The translations under genes were made by a program, and so were the position numbers. From assembly GCF_014282275.1 (NCBI RefSeq), contig NZ_VFIA01000004.1, positions 1 through 64,000 on the forward strand: a DNA stretch of 64,000 bases, in the 5' to 3' direction. Below, in pieces: positions 37,208 through 47,334 of the stretch (positions within the stretch are counted from its first letter, which is position 1; every line of letters starts with the position of its first letter). The notes beneath the pieces were generated by a model that was not told the origin of the DNA, made no database searches, and worked only from the letters and a program-made list of their open reading frames with translations. This DNA is from Spirosoma utsteinense (GTDB lineage Bacteria > Bacteroidota > Bacteroidia > Cytophagales > Spirosomataceae).

Positions 37208-37289
37208 TTCTGGTTGTCTGATTTTCAGCAGGTTACTTTGCTGGCAGGCCAGGGCTCTTTTTTATCGAGGACTTCACCGTAAGTTATTT

Positions 37290-38819
37290 ATGATCTTGTT
37301 GATACTTCTGGATGCCCGGGCCTCACAGCCGTCCGAATGGGCCCTCTTTTTCGGCCATTTCCACCCACTCGTTGTTCACCTGCCCATCGGGTTTCTGCTG
37401 GTGGCGGCTTTGCTGGAAGTGGGTCGTCGGCTGGGAAAACTAGGCGTCGAGGAATCAACGATTACGAGCATTCTGTTCTGGTCGGCGGTGAGCGCCACGA
37501 TAGCCTGCGTATTTGGCTACCTACTATCATTGGGTGGAGGTTATGAAGAAGAAACGCTGAACGACCATATGTGGCAGGGTATTGGCGTAGCCGTGTTTAC
37601 CTGGATCGCCTGGGCTGTTAAGTCCGACTGGCTGGGGAACCGTATTCCTGCGGGATCGGCTCTATATCTGCCAGCCTTCGTCGTGGCCCTGGTGTTGCTG
37701 GGGCTGGCCGGGCATTTGGGCGGTTCGCTTACACACGGGTCCGACTACCTGACGCAGTACACGCCCGAACCCTTTCGTACACTGGCCGGTATCCCGCCCC
37801 GAAAAACAGCCATCGCCTTTAAACCCATCACCGACGTCAATCAGGCTGTGGTGTACGAACAGATTATCGACCCGATTCTGCAAAGCCGCTGTGTACAATG
37901 TCATAACGCCGACAAGTCGAAAGGAGACTTACGGTACGACACGGCCGAAATGCTCAAGAAAGGGGGCGAAGATGGTCCCGTTTTCATTGCTGGCAAAGGA
38001 TTGGAAAGCGCCATGGTGAAGCGATGCCTGTTGCCCGAAGAGGATGACGACCACATGCCACCCAAGGGTAAGCCGCAACTCACCGAAGGACAGGTTGCGC
38101 TGATAACCTGGTGGATCGATCAGGGCGCGTCTTTCGATAAGAAGGTGGCCGATCTTACCGTTAACGAGGCCGTTCGGCCCGTGCTGGCTTCGCTGGGTGG
38201 GGGCGGCCCCATCGAGAAGGGTGGCATAGCGGTAGCCGGGCCTGCGCCCGAATCGCCGGTGTTGACAATGGCCGTTCCTGCTGCCGATCAGAAGTTGATC
38301 GATGAAGTAAAGAAAACAGGGTTACTGGTGTTGCCGGTATCGAAAGAGAAGAACCAGCTCGAAGTAAGCGCCGTCAATGCCCGAACATTCAGTGATGCAC
38401 AGGCAACGGTGCTGCCCAAAATCAGTCAGCAGATCGTCTGGTTGAAACTGAGCGATACAAAGGTTTCCGATGCAACGCTGGCACAGGTGGCTAAGCTTAA
38501 GAATCTGCAGAAATTGCACCTGGAGCAAACCAGCGTTACGGATGCCGGTTTGAAAAACCTGAAAGGGCTCGCCCACCTGGAGTACCTGAACCTGTACGGT
38601 ACCGCCATCACCGACGCCGGACTGGCTGAGCTGGCTGGTATAAAAAGTCTCAAGACGGTCTATCTCTGGCAAACGAAGGTGACGGAGACAGGACTGATGA
38701 CTCTGAAAAAAGCCCTACCCACTCTTGAGATCGTTGGTGGGGTTACGGAGAAAACCTTTACTGAACTGGCCAGGGCTACTCCCCCTGAGGGTAAAGGCGA
38801 CGAGCAAAAAAAGAAGTAG
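37290..38819 (+). CDS. membrane c-type cytochrome with DUF2231 and leucine-rich repeats
   Basis: A 509-residue fusion. Residues 20-150 form four membrane helices of DUF2231 type (FGHFHPLVVHLPIGFLLVAA). A planctomycete-style cytochrome c domain follows, with haem site CVQCH at 201-205 and probable Met ligand in DDHMPPKGK near 255. Residues 370-490 hold about four leucine-rich repeats (LQKLHLEQTSVTDAGLKNL and so on), then a Lys-rich tail. The haem and repeats should face the periplasm. It probably works with the neighbouring DUF1549 and DUF1501 proteins. Confidence 0.9.
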   Translation: MILLILLDARASQPSEWALFFGHFHPLVVHLPIGFLLVAALLEVGRRLGKLGVEESTITSILFWSAVSATIACVFGYLLSLGGGYEEETLNDHMWQGIGVAVFTWIAWAVKSDWLGNRIPAGSALYLPAFVVALVLLGLAGHLGGSLTHGSDYLTQYTPEPFRTLAGIPPRKTAIAFKPITDVNQAVVYEQIIDPILQSRCVQCHNADKSKGDLRYDTAEMLKKGGEDGPVFIAGKGLESAMVKRCLLPEEDDDHMPPKGKPQLTEGQVALITWWIDQGASFDKKVADLTVNEAVRPVLASLGGGGPIEKGGIAVAGPAPESPVLTMAVPAADQKLIDEVKKTGLLVLPVSKEKNQLEVSAVNARTFSDAQATVLPKISQQIVWLKLSDTKVSDATLAQVAKLKNLQKLHLEQTSVTDAGLKNLKGLAHLEYLNLYGTAITDAGLAELAGIKSLKTVYLWQTKVTETGLMTLKKALPTLEIVGGVTEKTFTELARATPPEGKGDEQKKK

Positions 38820-38971
38820 GCTGTCAGGTTCCGGCTTATGGACTGGTTGGCCGGTTTGTCTCTTCAGGCTGTTTGGTAAAATTGATTCCCGGCAAGATAA
38901 AGTAGGCTGATTTTTAGTTATATTTCCTGTCTGTTTTTAGATATGGCTCATTATCAATCTGTTTGTTTGTT

Positions 38972-41900
38972 ATGCCCGTCTGGTCCAACATACGATTTCG
39001 ATACGTTTTGCTTACGGGAACGGCCGGGTTGTTCGGCGCGTCGGTCTGGCTGACGGCTTGTCGTTCGTCGGTTGAAAAGCCAGCCGACGTGATTGCGGCC
39101 GAAGCCAGTCTGCCAGAAAAAGTCGACTACAACCTGCACGTCAAGCCCATTTTATCTGATCGCTGCTTCGCCTGTCATGGTCCTGATAAAGCCAAACAAC
39201 AGGCTGGCTTGCGGCTCGACACGCCGGAAGGTGCTTATGAGGCATTGGCTAAAAGTGGCCATAAAGCCATTGTTCCCGGTGATCTGGCAGCCAGTGAACT
39301 TTTCCACCGCATCACCAGCACTGACCCCGATAAGGTAATGCCTACGCCTGAGTCAAACCTCAGTCTGAACGCCGAAGAAAAGGCCTTGCTGCTGCGCTGG
39401 ATTGAGCAGGGGGGCGAGTACAAGGAGCATTGGTCACTGATTGCACCAACGATGCCGGAGGTGCCGACCGTAAAAGATGCCGCTAAGTGGGCCAAAAATG
39501 ACATAGACCGCTTCGTGCTGGCCAGGCAGGAAGCCCGTAAGCTGAAACCAACGCCCGAAGCCGACAAGACAACCCTGCTCCGGCGTGTAAGCCTGGACTT
39601 GACGGGGCTACCCCCCACGCCCGCTGAAGTCGACGCCTTTCTGGCCGATACGGCACCAAATGCTTACGAAAAGGTTGTAAACCGACTGCTTGCCAGCCCG
39701 CATTATGGCGAACGGCAGGCTGTCGAATGGCTCGACGTAGCGCGCTATGCCGATACCCACGGCTATCAGGACGATGGGCTGCGGACCATGTGGCCCTACC
39801 GCGACTGGGTTATTCGGGCGTTCAACCGCAATCTTTCGTTCGACCGGTTTATAACCTGGCAGCTGGCGGGGGATCTGCTGCCCAAGCCCGCTACTGAAGC
39901 CGACCGCCGGGACAGGCTGATTGCCACGGCGTTTAACCGAAATCATCAGCAGAGTCAGGAAGGCGGCATTGTCGATGAGGAATACCGGATCGAGTATGTG
40001 GCCGACCGTACCGCAACGTTTGGCAAGGCCATGCTGGGCCTGACGGTCGAATGCGCCCGTTGTCATGATCACAAGTACGATCCGATCTCACAAAAAGACT
40101 ACTTCTCGCTGTTTGCCTTCTTCAACAGCAACAACGAGCGCGGCCAGATTCCGTACAATGGTGAAGCCGCCCCAACCCTTACGCTGACAACGCCCAAGAC
40201 CGACGCCCAACTGGCTTATATCCGTGAAAAATTAACGCCACTGGAGCAACAGCTGAACGTAAACCGTTCCGATTACCAGCAGCGGTTCAGCCAGTGGCTG
40301 TCTGCCGGTCAGCTCTATACCGCTGCTCAGCCTGAGCCTGGCCTGATAGCGCATTACACCTTCGATGAAGCCGACCGGGGTGATATCAAAGCCTTTGTAA
40401 AGGCCGAAAGTGAAAAAAGGAAGCGGGAAGAAGCAAAAGACAAAAAGGAAGAAGCCCGTAAAAAGCCTGTTGAAGCGAAGAAGCCAGCCACAAAAGACGT
40501 TGCCAAACGCAAATCAAAGGCGGAGTTGATGAAAGACCCGCGCAACGCCTTCGCCAATCAGGTCAACGACACTCTGCCTGCCTGGTTAGGCGGGGATTCA
40601 GATAATCTCCCTTACGCTGTGCCGGGCCGTTTTGGTAAGGCCCGTTTTCTGCCCGGCGACAGTTATATCAGTTTGCCATCCAGTTTTGCGGCCTTCGAAC
40701 AGAACCAGCCATTTACCATTAGCAGCTGGTTTAAACTGGCCAAAGCAGGAATGGGGCTTACCCTGCTCGGACGAACGACCGGACCGATGGATGGACAGCG
40801 GGGCTACCAGCTTGACCTGCTGACCGACGGACGGTTGAAACTGATGCTAAGCCACGTATGGCCCGCTAATGCCATCGATGTCGAGTCGGTCGATAAGGTG
40901 CCGGTCAATGCCTGGTTTCAGGTAGCGCTAACCTATAATGGGATGGGGCAGGCTAAGGGCGTGACGCTGTATGTGAATGGAAAGCCCATGCGGATGCGGA
41001 TCCTGTCCGACAATTTGCAGCATAGCATGGTTTACGGCAAAGATAAATCGCACTGGGCCCAGCACTCGTTCTATGTTGGCCGGATGCACGATTATTTTTA
41101 CAAGGATTTTGCGGTCGACGAGCTTCGGATTTATGATCGCTGCCTGACTCCGCTCGAAATGCCCCGCCTGGGTGGTGCTCCTGATGCGCTTACGATAGCC
41201 CGGCAAACGCCCGTTGCGAAGCGTACGCCAGACCAGCGAACGGGTTTGTACACGTATTATGTCACAACACAAGATCCGTCGTATAGAGCCGCCTTTGCTG
41301 AAGCGATGAAACTGCGGGGCCAGCAATTGATGCTCTATACCAACTCCGATCAGGTGATGGTAATGCAGGAGCGGAAAGAGCCACGGGTAACTCATCTGCT
41401 GAAGCGTGGCGTCTATGATGCGCCCGGTGAAGTTGTTCAGCCTGCCGTATTGCACAGGTTGAAGCCCATTCCGGACGGAATGCCAAAAAACCGGCTCGGT
41501 CTGGCAAACTGGCTGCTTATGGCTGACAATCCATTGTTTAGCCGGGTTATGGTCAATCGGATGTGGCAGCAGTATTTCGGGCAGGGATTGGCCAAGAATG
41601 GCGATGACTTCGGGAATCAGGGTGCCCTGCCGAGCCATCCCGAATTACTCGATTACCTGGCCGTTCGGTTTAGGGAGGGTACGGGACAGCCAGGTGGCCG
41701 CTGGAACACAAAAGCCATGCACAAACTGATTGTCATGTCGGCCACCTATCGGCAGTCGTCTACTGTTTCGGAAGCGACGCGGGAGGCTGATTTCGACAAT
41801 ACCTTCCTGACGCGTGGACCCAGCTACCGGATGTCGGCGGAGCAGGTCCGGGACAACGCGCTGGCCGCCAGTGGGCTACTGACGAAGCGTATTGGCGGGC

Positions 41901-42448
41901 CAAGTGTTCATCCGTATCAGCCAGCCGGTATCTGGGAAGCGCTGGCCACGCGAAATGCGGTGAAGTATACGCAGAACCACGGCGACAGCTTGTACCGGCG
42001 GAGTATGTACACGATCTGGAAGCGGTCTTCGCCCCCACCGATGATGCTCAATTTCGACGCGGCCGAGCGGCATACCTGTATCGTGAAGCGTCAGAAAACC
42101 AGTACCCCGTTGCAGGCGCTGGTTACGCTCAACGATCCCCAGTTTGTAGAGGCTGCGCGGGTGCTGGTTCAGCGTTTGCTGGCCAAAGGAAGCCGTGATG
42201 CCCAACTGACCAATGACACGTTTAAAGCCGTCATCAGCCGGTCGGCCCGGCCGCAGGAGCTAACATTGATTCAGCAACTTTACAAGGAAGAACTGGCAGA
42301 CTTCAGAAGGAATCCCAAACGGGCGAAGGAGTTGCTGTCGGTAGGGGAGTACCCGGTCGATAAAACGCTTAACTCCGCCGAGCTGGCGGCCTGGACGGTC
42401 GTGGCCAGTACGATCATGAATTTTGACGAAGCCATTGTAAAACGATAG
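38972..42448 (+). CDS. large lipoprotein: cytochrome c, DUF1549, LamG, DUF1553
   Basis: An 1158-residue lipoprotein from the ATG at 38972. Its lipobox LTAC puts the lipidated Cys at residue 30. The haem site CFACH is at about 65-69 (PSCyt1). DUF1549 follows (DIDRFVLARQEARKLKPTPE onward, about 170-380), then a LamG-like sandwich with an inserted Lys/Glu-rich run (about 470-520), and DUF1553 at the C-terminus (RLGLANWLLMADNPLFSRVM, STPLQALVTLNDPQFVEAA). Such proteins are abundant in Planctomycetes and are usually encoded beside DUF1501 genes, as here. Function unknown; a surface or periplasmic redox or carbohydrate-related role is a guess. Confidence 0.92.
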   Translation: MPVWSNIRFRYVLLTGTAGLFGASVWLTACRSSVEKPADVIAAEASLPEKVDYNLHVKPILSDRCFACHGPDKAKQQAGLRLDTPEGAYEALAKSGHKAIVPGDLAASELFHRITSTDPDKVMPTPESNLSLNAEEKALLLRWIEQGGEYKEHWSLIAPTMPEVPTVKDAAKWAKNDIDRFVLARQEARKLKPTPEADKTTLLRRVSLDLTGLPPTPAEVDAFLADTAPNAYEKVVNRLLASPHYGERQAVEWLDVARYADTHGYQDDGLRTMWPYRDWVIRAFNRNLSFDRFITWQLAGDLLPKPATEADRRDRLIATAFNRNHQQSQEGGIVDEEYRIEYVADRTATFGKAMLGLTVECARCHDHKYDPISQKDYFSLFAFFNSNNERGQIPYNGEAAPTLTLTTPKTDAQLAYIREKLTPLEQQLNVNRSDYQQRFSQWLSAGQLYTAAQPEPGLIAHYTFDEADRGDIKAFVKAESEKRKREEAKDKKEEARKKPVEAKKPATKDVAKRKSKAELMKDPRNAFANQVNDTLPAWLGGDSDNLPYAVPGRFGKARFLPGDSYISLPSSFAAFEQNQPFTISSWFKLAKAGMGLTLLGRTTGPMDGQRGYQLDLLTDGRLKLMLSHVWPANAIDVESVDKVPVNAWFQVALTYNGMGQAKGVTLYVNGKPMRMRILSDNLQHSMVYGKDKSHWAQHSFYVGRMHDYFYKDFAVDELRIYDRCLTPLEMPRLGGAPDALTIARQTPVAKRTPDQRTGLYTYYVTTQDPSYRAAFAEAMKLRGQQLMLYTNSDQVMVMQERKEPRVTHLLKRGVYDAPGEVVQPAVLHRLKPIPDGMPKNRLGLANWLLMADNPLFSRVMVNRMWQQYFGQGLAKNGDDFGNQGALPSHPELLDYLAVRFREGTGQPGGRWNTKAMHKLIVMSATYRQSSTVSEATREADFDNTFLTRGPSYRMSAEQVRDNALAASGLLTKRIGGPSVHPYQPAGIWEALATRNAVKYTQNHGDSLYRRSMYTIWKRSSPPPMMLNFDAAERHTCIVKRQKTSTPLQALVTLNDPQFVEAARVLVQRLLAKGSRDAQLTNDTFKAVISRSARPQELTLIQQLYKEELADFRRNPKRAKELLSVGEYPVDKTLNSAELAAWTVVASTIMNFDEAIVKR

Positions 42449-42459
42449 TTTATGAACGT

Positions 42460-42576
42460 CATAAAAGTCAAAAGTCGCAGGAGTCGTAAGTGATAGAATG
42501 ACGATAGTAATCAAGCGCCAGCTACTCACAATTTCTATGACTTTCGACTTATGACTCGCACCACTTACGACTTTTA
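42460..42576. repeat. intergenic palindromic repeat, copy 1
   Basis: The spacer between the DUF1549 and DUF1501 genes holds an imperfect inverted repeat built from the unit AAAGTCG.AGG.GTCGTAAG: + strand at 42470-42492 and minus-strand relatives at 42575-42545. It also contains TGATAGAATGA (42491-42501), seen in the 5000-5103 element. Confidence 0.7.
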
Positions 42577-42583
42577 GTAAAAA

Positions 42584-44062
42584 ATGGATATCCAGGACCA
42601 GATTTTCGACAATGTCCACGATCAACTCAGCCGCCGGAATTTTCTGGGGCAATCGAGTGTGGGCTTAGGGGCCATTGCGCTGGCGTCGCTGCTGAATCCG
42701 TCCAGCGCTTCGGCTACCAGTCTGTTTGGTGGCACATCTCCGGGCGAAAATCCAGCGGTGGGCAAACCCCACTTTCCGCCGAAAGTGAAACGGGTTATCT
42801 ACCTGTTCCAAAGCGGGGCACCCTCCCAGCTGGACCTGTTCGATTATAAACCCAAACTCGAAACGATGTGGGGGCAGGACCTGCCCGAGTCGGTGCGAAA
42901 AGGGCAGCGGTTAACGGGAATGACGGCTGGACAAAGCCGGTTCCCGTTGGCCGCGTCAACGTTCAAGTTTGCGCAGTATGGCCCGGACCGCATGTGGATG
43001 AGCGAATTGCTACCCCATACGGCGCGTATTGCAGGCGATCTGACGTTCATCCGGTCGATGAATACGGAGGCTATCAACCACGATCCTGCGGTCACGTTTT
43101 TCCAGACGGGAAGTCAGCAGGCGGGTCGGCCCAGTTTTGGGTCATGGGTGAGTTACGGCCTGGGTTCCGACAATCAGAACATGCCCGCTTTTGTGGTGCT
43201 GCTCTCTAAAGGACGCGACGGCGACCAGCCACTCTATGCCAAGTTATGGAGTAATGGTTTTCTGCCATCGGTGCATCAGGGCGTGGTATTCAGGTCAGGC
43301 CCTGATCCGGTTTATTACCTGAACAACCCGCCCGGCATCGACCGCCCCAGCCGTCGGCGTATGCTCGACTATCTGACCAAACTGCATCAGGAGCAATACA
43401 AGCAGGTGCTGGACCCGGAAATCAACAGCCGGATGGCCCAGTATGAAATGGCTTACCGAATGCAGACGTCGGTGCCCGAAACGCTCGATATCTCTAAAGA
43501 GCCGGATTACATCTTCGACATGTATGGACCCGACAGCCGGAAGCCGGGTACCTTTGCGGCCAACTGTCTGCTGGCCCGAAAGCTGGTCGAAAAAGATGTA
43601 AAGTTCGTGCAGTTATACCATCAGGGCTGGGACCAGCATGGAAACCTGCCCAATGATATCAGGATTCAGGCGAAAAGTGTCGATCAGGCATCGGCTGCGC
43701 TGGTGATGGACCTGAAACAGCGCGGTCTGCTGGACGATACACTCGTGATCTGGGGGGGGGAGTTTGGCCGGGGACCGTACTCGCAGGGCAAGCTTACCCG
43801 CGAAAACTACGGCCGCGACCACCACCCGCGGGCGTTTTCGGTCTGGATGGCCGGGGCGGGGGTTAAAAAAGGCATGGTGTACGGGCAAACCGACGATTTT
43901 GGCTACAACGTTGTCAATCAGCCGGTGCATGTTCATGACTTCCAGGCTACCGTTCTCCACCTCCTTGGTGTCGACCACGAGAAACTGACTTTCAAAAGTC
44001 AGGGCCGACGGTATCGGCTGACCGACGTTCATGGCAAAGTAGTGAAGCCGTTGCTGGCATGA
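42584..44062 (+). CDS. Tat-exported DUF1501 protein
   Basis: A 492-residue member of DUF1501, within the alkaline phosphatase/sulfatase-like superfamily. The signal [18 protein letters not shown] (residues 16-33) is a twin-arginine peptide. [19 protein letters not shown] near residues 69-87 and [12 protein letters not shown] and [15 protein letters not shown] near 390-425 are the usual DUF1501 blocks that carry the putative metal-binding His and Asp. These proteins accompany DUF1549/DUF1553 lipoproteins across several phyla. Catalytic activity is not established. Confidence 0.92.
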   Translation: MDIQDQIFDNVHDQLSRRNFLGQSSVGLGAIALASLLNPSSASATSLFGGTSPGENPAVGKPHFPPKVKRVIYLFQSGAPSQLDLFDYKPKLETMWGQDLPESVRKGQRLTGMTAGQSRFPLAASTFKFAQYGPDRMWMSELLPHTARIAGDLTFIRSMNTEAINHDPAVTFFQTGSQQAGRPSFGSWVSYGLGSDNQNMPAFVVLLSKGRDGDQPLYAKLWSNGFLPSVHQGVVFRSGPDPVYYLNNPPGIDRPSRRRMLDYLTKLHQEQYKQVLDPEINSRMAQYEMAYRMQTSVPETLDISKEPDYIFDMYGPDSRKPGTFAANCLLARKLVEKDVKFVQLYHQGWDQHGNLPNDIRIQAKSVDQASAALVMDLKQRGLLDDTLVIWGGEFGRGPYSQGKLTRENYGRDHHPRAFSVWMAGAGVKKGMVYGQTDDFGYNVVNQPVHVHDFQATVLHLLGVDHEKLTFKSQGRRYRLTDVHGKVVKPLLA

Positions 44063-44129
44063 GCCCGGTTACCAAACTAGTATTTAGTATCCCCGGGTAA
44101 TTGTCTGGTACTTTTCTAGGCCATATGGT

Positions 44130-44160
44130 AAGGAGCCACATCATTTCGGTCTGGCTCCTT
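44130..44160 (+). terminator. hairpin after the DUF1501 gene
   Basis: AAGGAGCCA (44130-44138) pairs with TGGCTCCTT (44152-44160), followed by TTACTTTTG. It lies 67 bases past the stop and may end the 36-44 kb cluster. The run after it also matches a promoter -7 box (TACTTTTG, 44161-44168). Confidence 0.55.
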
Positions 44161-44172
44161 TACTTTTGTGCT

Positions 44173-45321
44173 ATGCAGCAACAATTAGATACTTGGATTC
44201 GGGCCTTGATTCGGTGGGCAGGGTATGTTCCTAACCGGGATTTATCGGGTTGGGTGCTGCTCACGATCGCCATATTGCTGGGTTTCGCTGTCGACTTCGT
44301 CGTGACGCAGATTATTCGATTCGTCGCTCGTCGTCGTCCCTTCCAGACGCTGACTTTTCTTAAAATCTACGTCCGGTGGGCTTTCTATGTGTTTGTGCCA
44401 TCCCTATTTTTTCTGCTGGCTACGAATATCCAGTCGACGCGGTTTTTGCGTCGTCACCCCGTTGCCGATAAGGTGGCTGAGGTCCTGTTTCTGATCACGG
44501 CAACCTGGCTGGTAGTTCAATTGCTGAAAGTGGGTGAGTTGTTGCTCATTCGTCAGTATGATACAGCCCTGGACGTCAACCTGTCGCACCGGAAATTTGT
44601 AACCCAGGTACGGTTTTTTCGGCGGGTACTCGTAGCGGGTATTATTGTCGTCAGCGCGTCGCTGTTGCTGATTTCATTTCAGGGGAGCCGAAAGGTCGGA
44701 TTGAGCGTACTGACATCGGCGGGGGTCGTGTCGGTACTGATTGGCTTTGCCGCCCAGAAAACGCTGGCTAACCTGATGGCGGGTATCCAGATTGCCTTCA
44801 ACCAGCAGATTCGACTGGATGATGCGGTGGTGGTAGAGAAGGAATGGGGACGCATTGAAGAAATAAACCTCACCAGTGTAATCGTGCGGCTTTGGGACCG
44901 CCGACGGCTTATTCTGCCGATTACGTACTTTGTAGAAACGCCGTTCGAAAACTGGACCCGCTCAGACGCGTCGATCATTGGGTCAATTTTTCTGTACCTG
45001 GATTACAGCGTGCCCATCGAGACGCTGCGTAAGAAAGCGCGCGAACTAGCCGAAAACGATCCACTCTGGACAGGCGAGAGCTTTGCGGTGCAAGTGACCG
45101 ACACGCAGCCAACGTGTATCGTGGTGCGTGTGCTGGTATCGGCCATAGATGCCCCGTCTGCCTTCGATCTACGCTGTCACATGCGCGAGAACCTCATTGC
45201 CTTTCTTCGGGATGAATATCCGCAAAGTCTGCCCCAAACCCGTCTGCTACTGGCAGAAGAAATGAAGCCGAACGAACGACACGGCACGCAGCAGCTTGAT
45301 GTCGTACAGCGAAAAGTGTAA
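44173..45321 (+). CDS. MscS-type mechanosensitive channel
   Basis: A small-conductance mechanosensitive channel or related transporter. From the ATG at 44173 it has 382 residues: membrane helices at about 20-45, 65-85, 95-120 and 150-172, the pore helix region with SVLTSAGVVSVLIGFAAQKT, then the beta domain (QIRLDDAVVVEKEWGRIEEI) and a C-terminal ferredoxin-like part. The short opening MQQQLDTWIRALIRWAG was preferred over the in-frame 44101 start because the latter spans the hairpin. A TACTTTTG box ends only four bases before the ATG, so the mRNA may be leaderless. Confidence 0.9.
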   Translation: MQQQLDTWIRALIRWAGYVPNRDLSGWVLLTIAILLGFAVDFVVTQIIRFVARRRPFQTLTFLKIYVRWAFYVFVPSLFFLLATNIQSTRFLRRHPVADKVAEVLFLITATWLVVQLLKVGELLLIRQYDTALDVNLSHRKFVTQVRFFRRVLVAGIIVVSASLLLISFQGSRKVGLSVLTSAGVVSVLIGFAAQKTLANLMAGIQIAFNQQIRLDDAVVVEKEWGRIEEINLTSVIVRLWDRRRLILPITYFVETPFENWTRSDASIIGSIFLYLDYSVPIETLRKKARELAENDPLWTGESFAVQVTDTQPTCIVVRVLVSAIDAPSAFDLRCHMRENLIAFLRDEYPQSLPQTRLLLAEEMKPNERHGTQQLDVVQRKV

Positions 45322-45389
45322 CAGCTTTGTTAGTCAGGCAGTCGACCAGCCTGTAGTCCATCCAAGTTTCGGCTATAGTTGGCGAAAGT

Positions 45390-45549
45390 ACCTGCCATCC
45401 TACCCGTATTCTGCTGGTGCTCCTGCTCCTGACGGGTGCAACCTGTCGTGCGGCCGGGAAACTTACCTCTGGAAAAATTTATTCATCACTACCAGCCCGA
45501 AAATTTCTACTACATCGACGCCGGGTTATCCGTCCTGGATAAGCAGTAG
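45390..45549 (+). pseudogene. possible frameshifted small exported protein
   Basis: One frame reads RILLVLLLLTGATCRAAG from 45405, like the end of a lipoprotein signal with a lipobox Cys. About 30 bases on, another frame reads LPLEKFIHHYQPENFYYID and ends at TAG 45547-45549. No start codon is evident in the first frame. The GCTCCTGCTCCTG repeat between them could have slipped. This is weak evidence for a decayed gene; it may be chance. Confidence 0.25.
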
Positions 45550-45557
45550 ATGGGTAC

Positions 45558-45596
45558 ACCCTGTGCTGGCAAGACTGATTCCTGCCAGCACAGGGT
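45558..45596 (-). terminator. terminator-like inverted repeat after glpK
   Basis: ACCCTGTGCTGGCA (45558-45571) and TGCCAGCACAGGGT (45583-45596) are exact reverse complements around 11 bases, five bases past the glpK stop on the minus strand. Confidence 0.7.
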
Positions 45597-45600
45597 CCAG

Positions 45601-47106
45601 TTACTCTTCCCAGCCAAACGAGCGCTCGATGGCTTTCTGCCAGCCGCGCATCAGCTTCGCCCGCTGGGCGTCGTCCATCGTCGATTCATACGTCCGGGCA
45701 ACGCCCCAGTTCTGGCGCAGATCATCGAGATTTTTATAGTAGCCCACGGCCAGGCCAGCTGCATAAGCTGCGCCAAGGGCAGTGGTTTCGGTCATGCGCG
45801 GGCAAACGACCGGACCATTCAATACGTCGGCCTGAAACTGCATGAGCAGCGAGTTGATAACCATGCCACCATCGACCCGAAGCGACCGCAGAGAAACGCC
45901 CGCGTCCTGCTCCATTGCCCGAACAACATCGACAGTTTGGTAAGCGGTGGCTTCCAGAACGGCTCTGGCCAGGTGGCCTTTTGTGACAAAACGGGTGAGA
46001 CCGGCAATGACGCCCCGCGCATCCGATTTCCAGTGGGGCGCGTAGAGGCCCGAAAAAGCGGGAACGAAGTAAGTCCCTCCGTTATCGTCCACCGATCGGG
46101 CGAGGGATTCGATATCGGTGCTTTTTTTGATGATGCCGAGGTTATCGCGCAGCCACTGCACCAGTGCCCCTGTTATGGCTACACTCCCTTCCAGGGCGTA
46201 GTGAACGGGCTCGTTCTGAAACTGGTAGGCCACGGTGGTGAGTAGTCCGCAGGTAGAGGGGCGGAGTTCGGTGCCTGTATTCATGAGCAGGAAGCAACCC
46301 GTTCCATACGTGTTTTTGGCTTGCCCCGGCTCAAAACACGTTTGGCCCACCAGGGCCGCCTGCTGGTCGCCCAGGATACCCGCAATGGGAACGCCCGGCA
46401 GCACTTCCGACTGGACCGTACCGTATACTTCACTGCTGGGCCGGATTTGGGGGAGCATCGTGCGCGGAACGCCAAAGGCTTCGAGCAGGTCGTTATCCCA
46501 GTCGAGCGTTCTCAGGTCCATGAGCTGAGTCCGGCTGGCGTTGGTGACATCAGTTAGGTGCAGGCCACCGTTGGGCCCGCCGGTGAGGTTCCAGACCACG
46601 AATGAATCCATGTTGCCAAAGAGCGCATCGCCCCCTTCGGCATCCTCCCGCAGTCCGGGTACGTTATCGAGCAGCCACTTGAGTTTAAGACCGCTGAAGT
46701 ACGTAGCCAGCGGCAGGCCCGTTTTCTCCCGGAACCGATCCTGTCCGGCCGGGCTATCTGCTGCGAACCGGGCAACCAGGTCGGCGGTACGCATGTCCTG
46801 CCAGACAATGGCGTTGTAGTAGGGCTTTCCGGTTTTACGATTCCAGACGACGGCGGTTTCGCGCTGGTTCGTGATACCGACAGCGGCAATGTCGGCCGTT
46901 GATAGTTTGCCTTTGATACGGGCCAGCGCCACAACTTCGAGGGTATTTTTCCAGATCTCTTCCGGATCGTGCTCGACCCAGCCGGGTTGGGGATAAATCT
47001 GTTTATGTTCTTTCTGGGCCTGCGAAATGATCTGGCCCTGCCGGTCGAAAACAATGCACCGGGTGCTGGTGGTACCCTGGTCAATAGCAGCTACGTAAGT
47101 GGGCAT
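45601..47106 (-). CDS. glpK: glycerol kinase
   Basis: It phosphorylates glycerol to sn-glycerol-3-phosphate. The 501 residues match the FGGY-family enzyme: [18 protein letters not shown] (residues 6-23) is the first ATP-fold motif, [18 protein letters not shown] carries the glycerol-binding Arg-Glu pair near 80, and [19 protein letters not shown] is the second signature near 405. The facilitator gene glpF lies 480 bases upstream on the same strand, separated by two small genes on the other strand. No glpD or glpR is seen. Confidence 0.97.
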   Translation of the reverse strand: MPTYVAAIDQGTTSTRCIVFDRQGQIISQAQKEHKQIYPQPGWVEHDPEEIWKNTLEVVALARIKGKLSTADIAAVGITNQRETAVVWNRKTGKPYYNAIVWQDMRTADLVARFAADSPAGQDRFREKTGLPLATYFSGLKLKWLLDNVPGLREDAEGGDALFGNMDSFVVWNLTGGPNGGLHLTDVTNASRTQLMDLRTLDWDNDLLEAFGVPRTMLPQIRPSSEVYGTVQSEVLPGVPIAGILGDQQAALVGQTCFEPGQAKNTYGTGCFLLMNTGTELRPSTCGLLTTVAYQFQNEPVHYALEGSVAITGALVQWLRDNLGIIKKSTDIESLARSVDDNGGTYFVPAFSGLYAPHWKSDARGVIAGLTRFVTKGHLARAVLEATAYQTVDVVRAMEQDAGVSLRSLRVDGGMVINSLLMQFQADVLNGPVVCPRMTETTALGAAYAAGLAVGYYKNLDDLRQNWGVARTYESTMDDAQRAKLMRGWQKAIERSFGWEE

Positions 47107-47184
47107 AGGAAAGGCGTTTCGGGTTTACTGATGACAATGATTTCAGGAATATATAACTTGCTTTTTACCGTAACAAAATCATAA

Positions 47185-47334
47185 ATGAGTGACGCCCAAC
47201 GGCAGGATTGGCTGAACATGAAGGCAATTCTTGCGGATTATCTAATCATCGTGGAGCAGGAGTTGTTACACTATTCGATTCGTGACGATGACGAAAAGTA
47301 TACGTTTTTGATCAACAAGGCGGTGGACTTATGA
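47185..47334 (+). CDS. small protein, coupled to the next gene
   Basis: A 49-residue frame starting at ATG 47185: MSDAQRQDWLNMKAILADYL and onward, acidic and helical, with no membrane segment. Its TGA overlaps the next ATG as ATGA (47331-47334), a sign of translational coupling and the main reason to believe it. I do not recognise the protein. It is divergent from glpK with 78 bases between their starts. Confidence 0.55.
   Translation: MSDAQRQDWLNMKAILADYLIIVEQELLHYSIRDDDEKYTFLINKAVDL

Noticed and set aside
40928..41638. A 236-codon frame antisense to the large lipoprotein
   Set aside because: A shadow frame; the + strand has DUF1553 motifs throughout.
45550..46245. A 231-codon frame antisense to glpK
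   Set aside because: glpK is intact with all motifs; the antisense frame has none.
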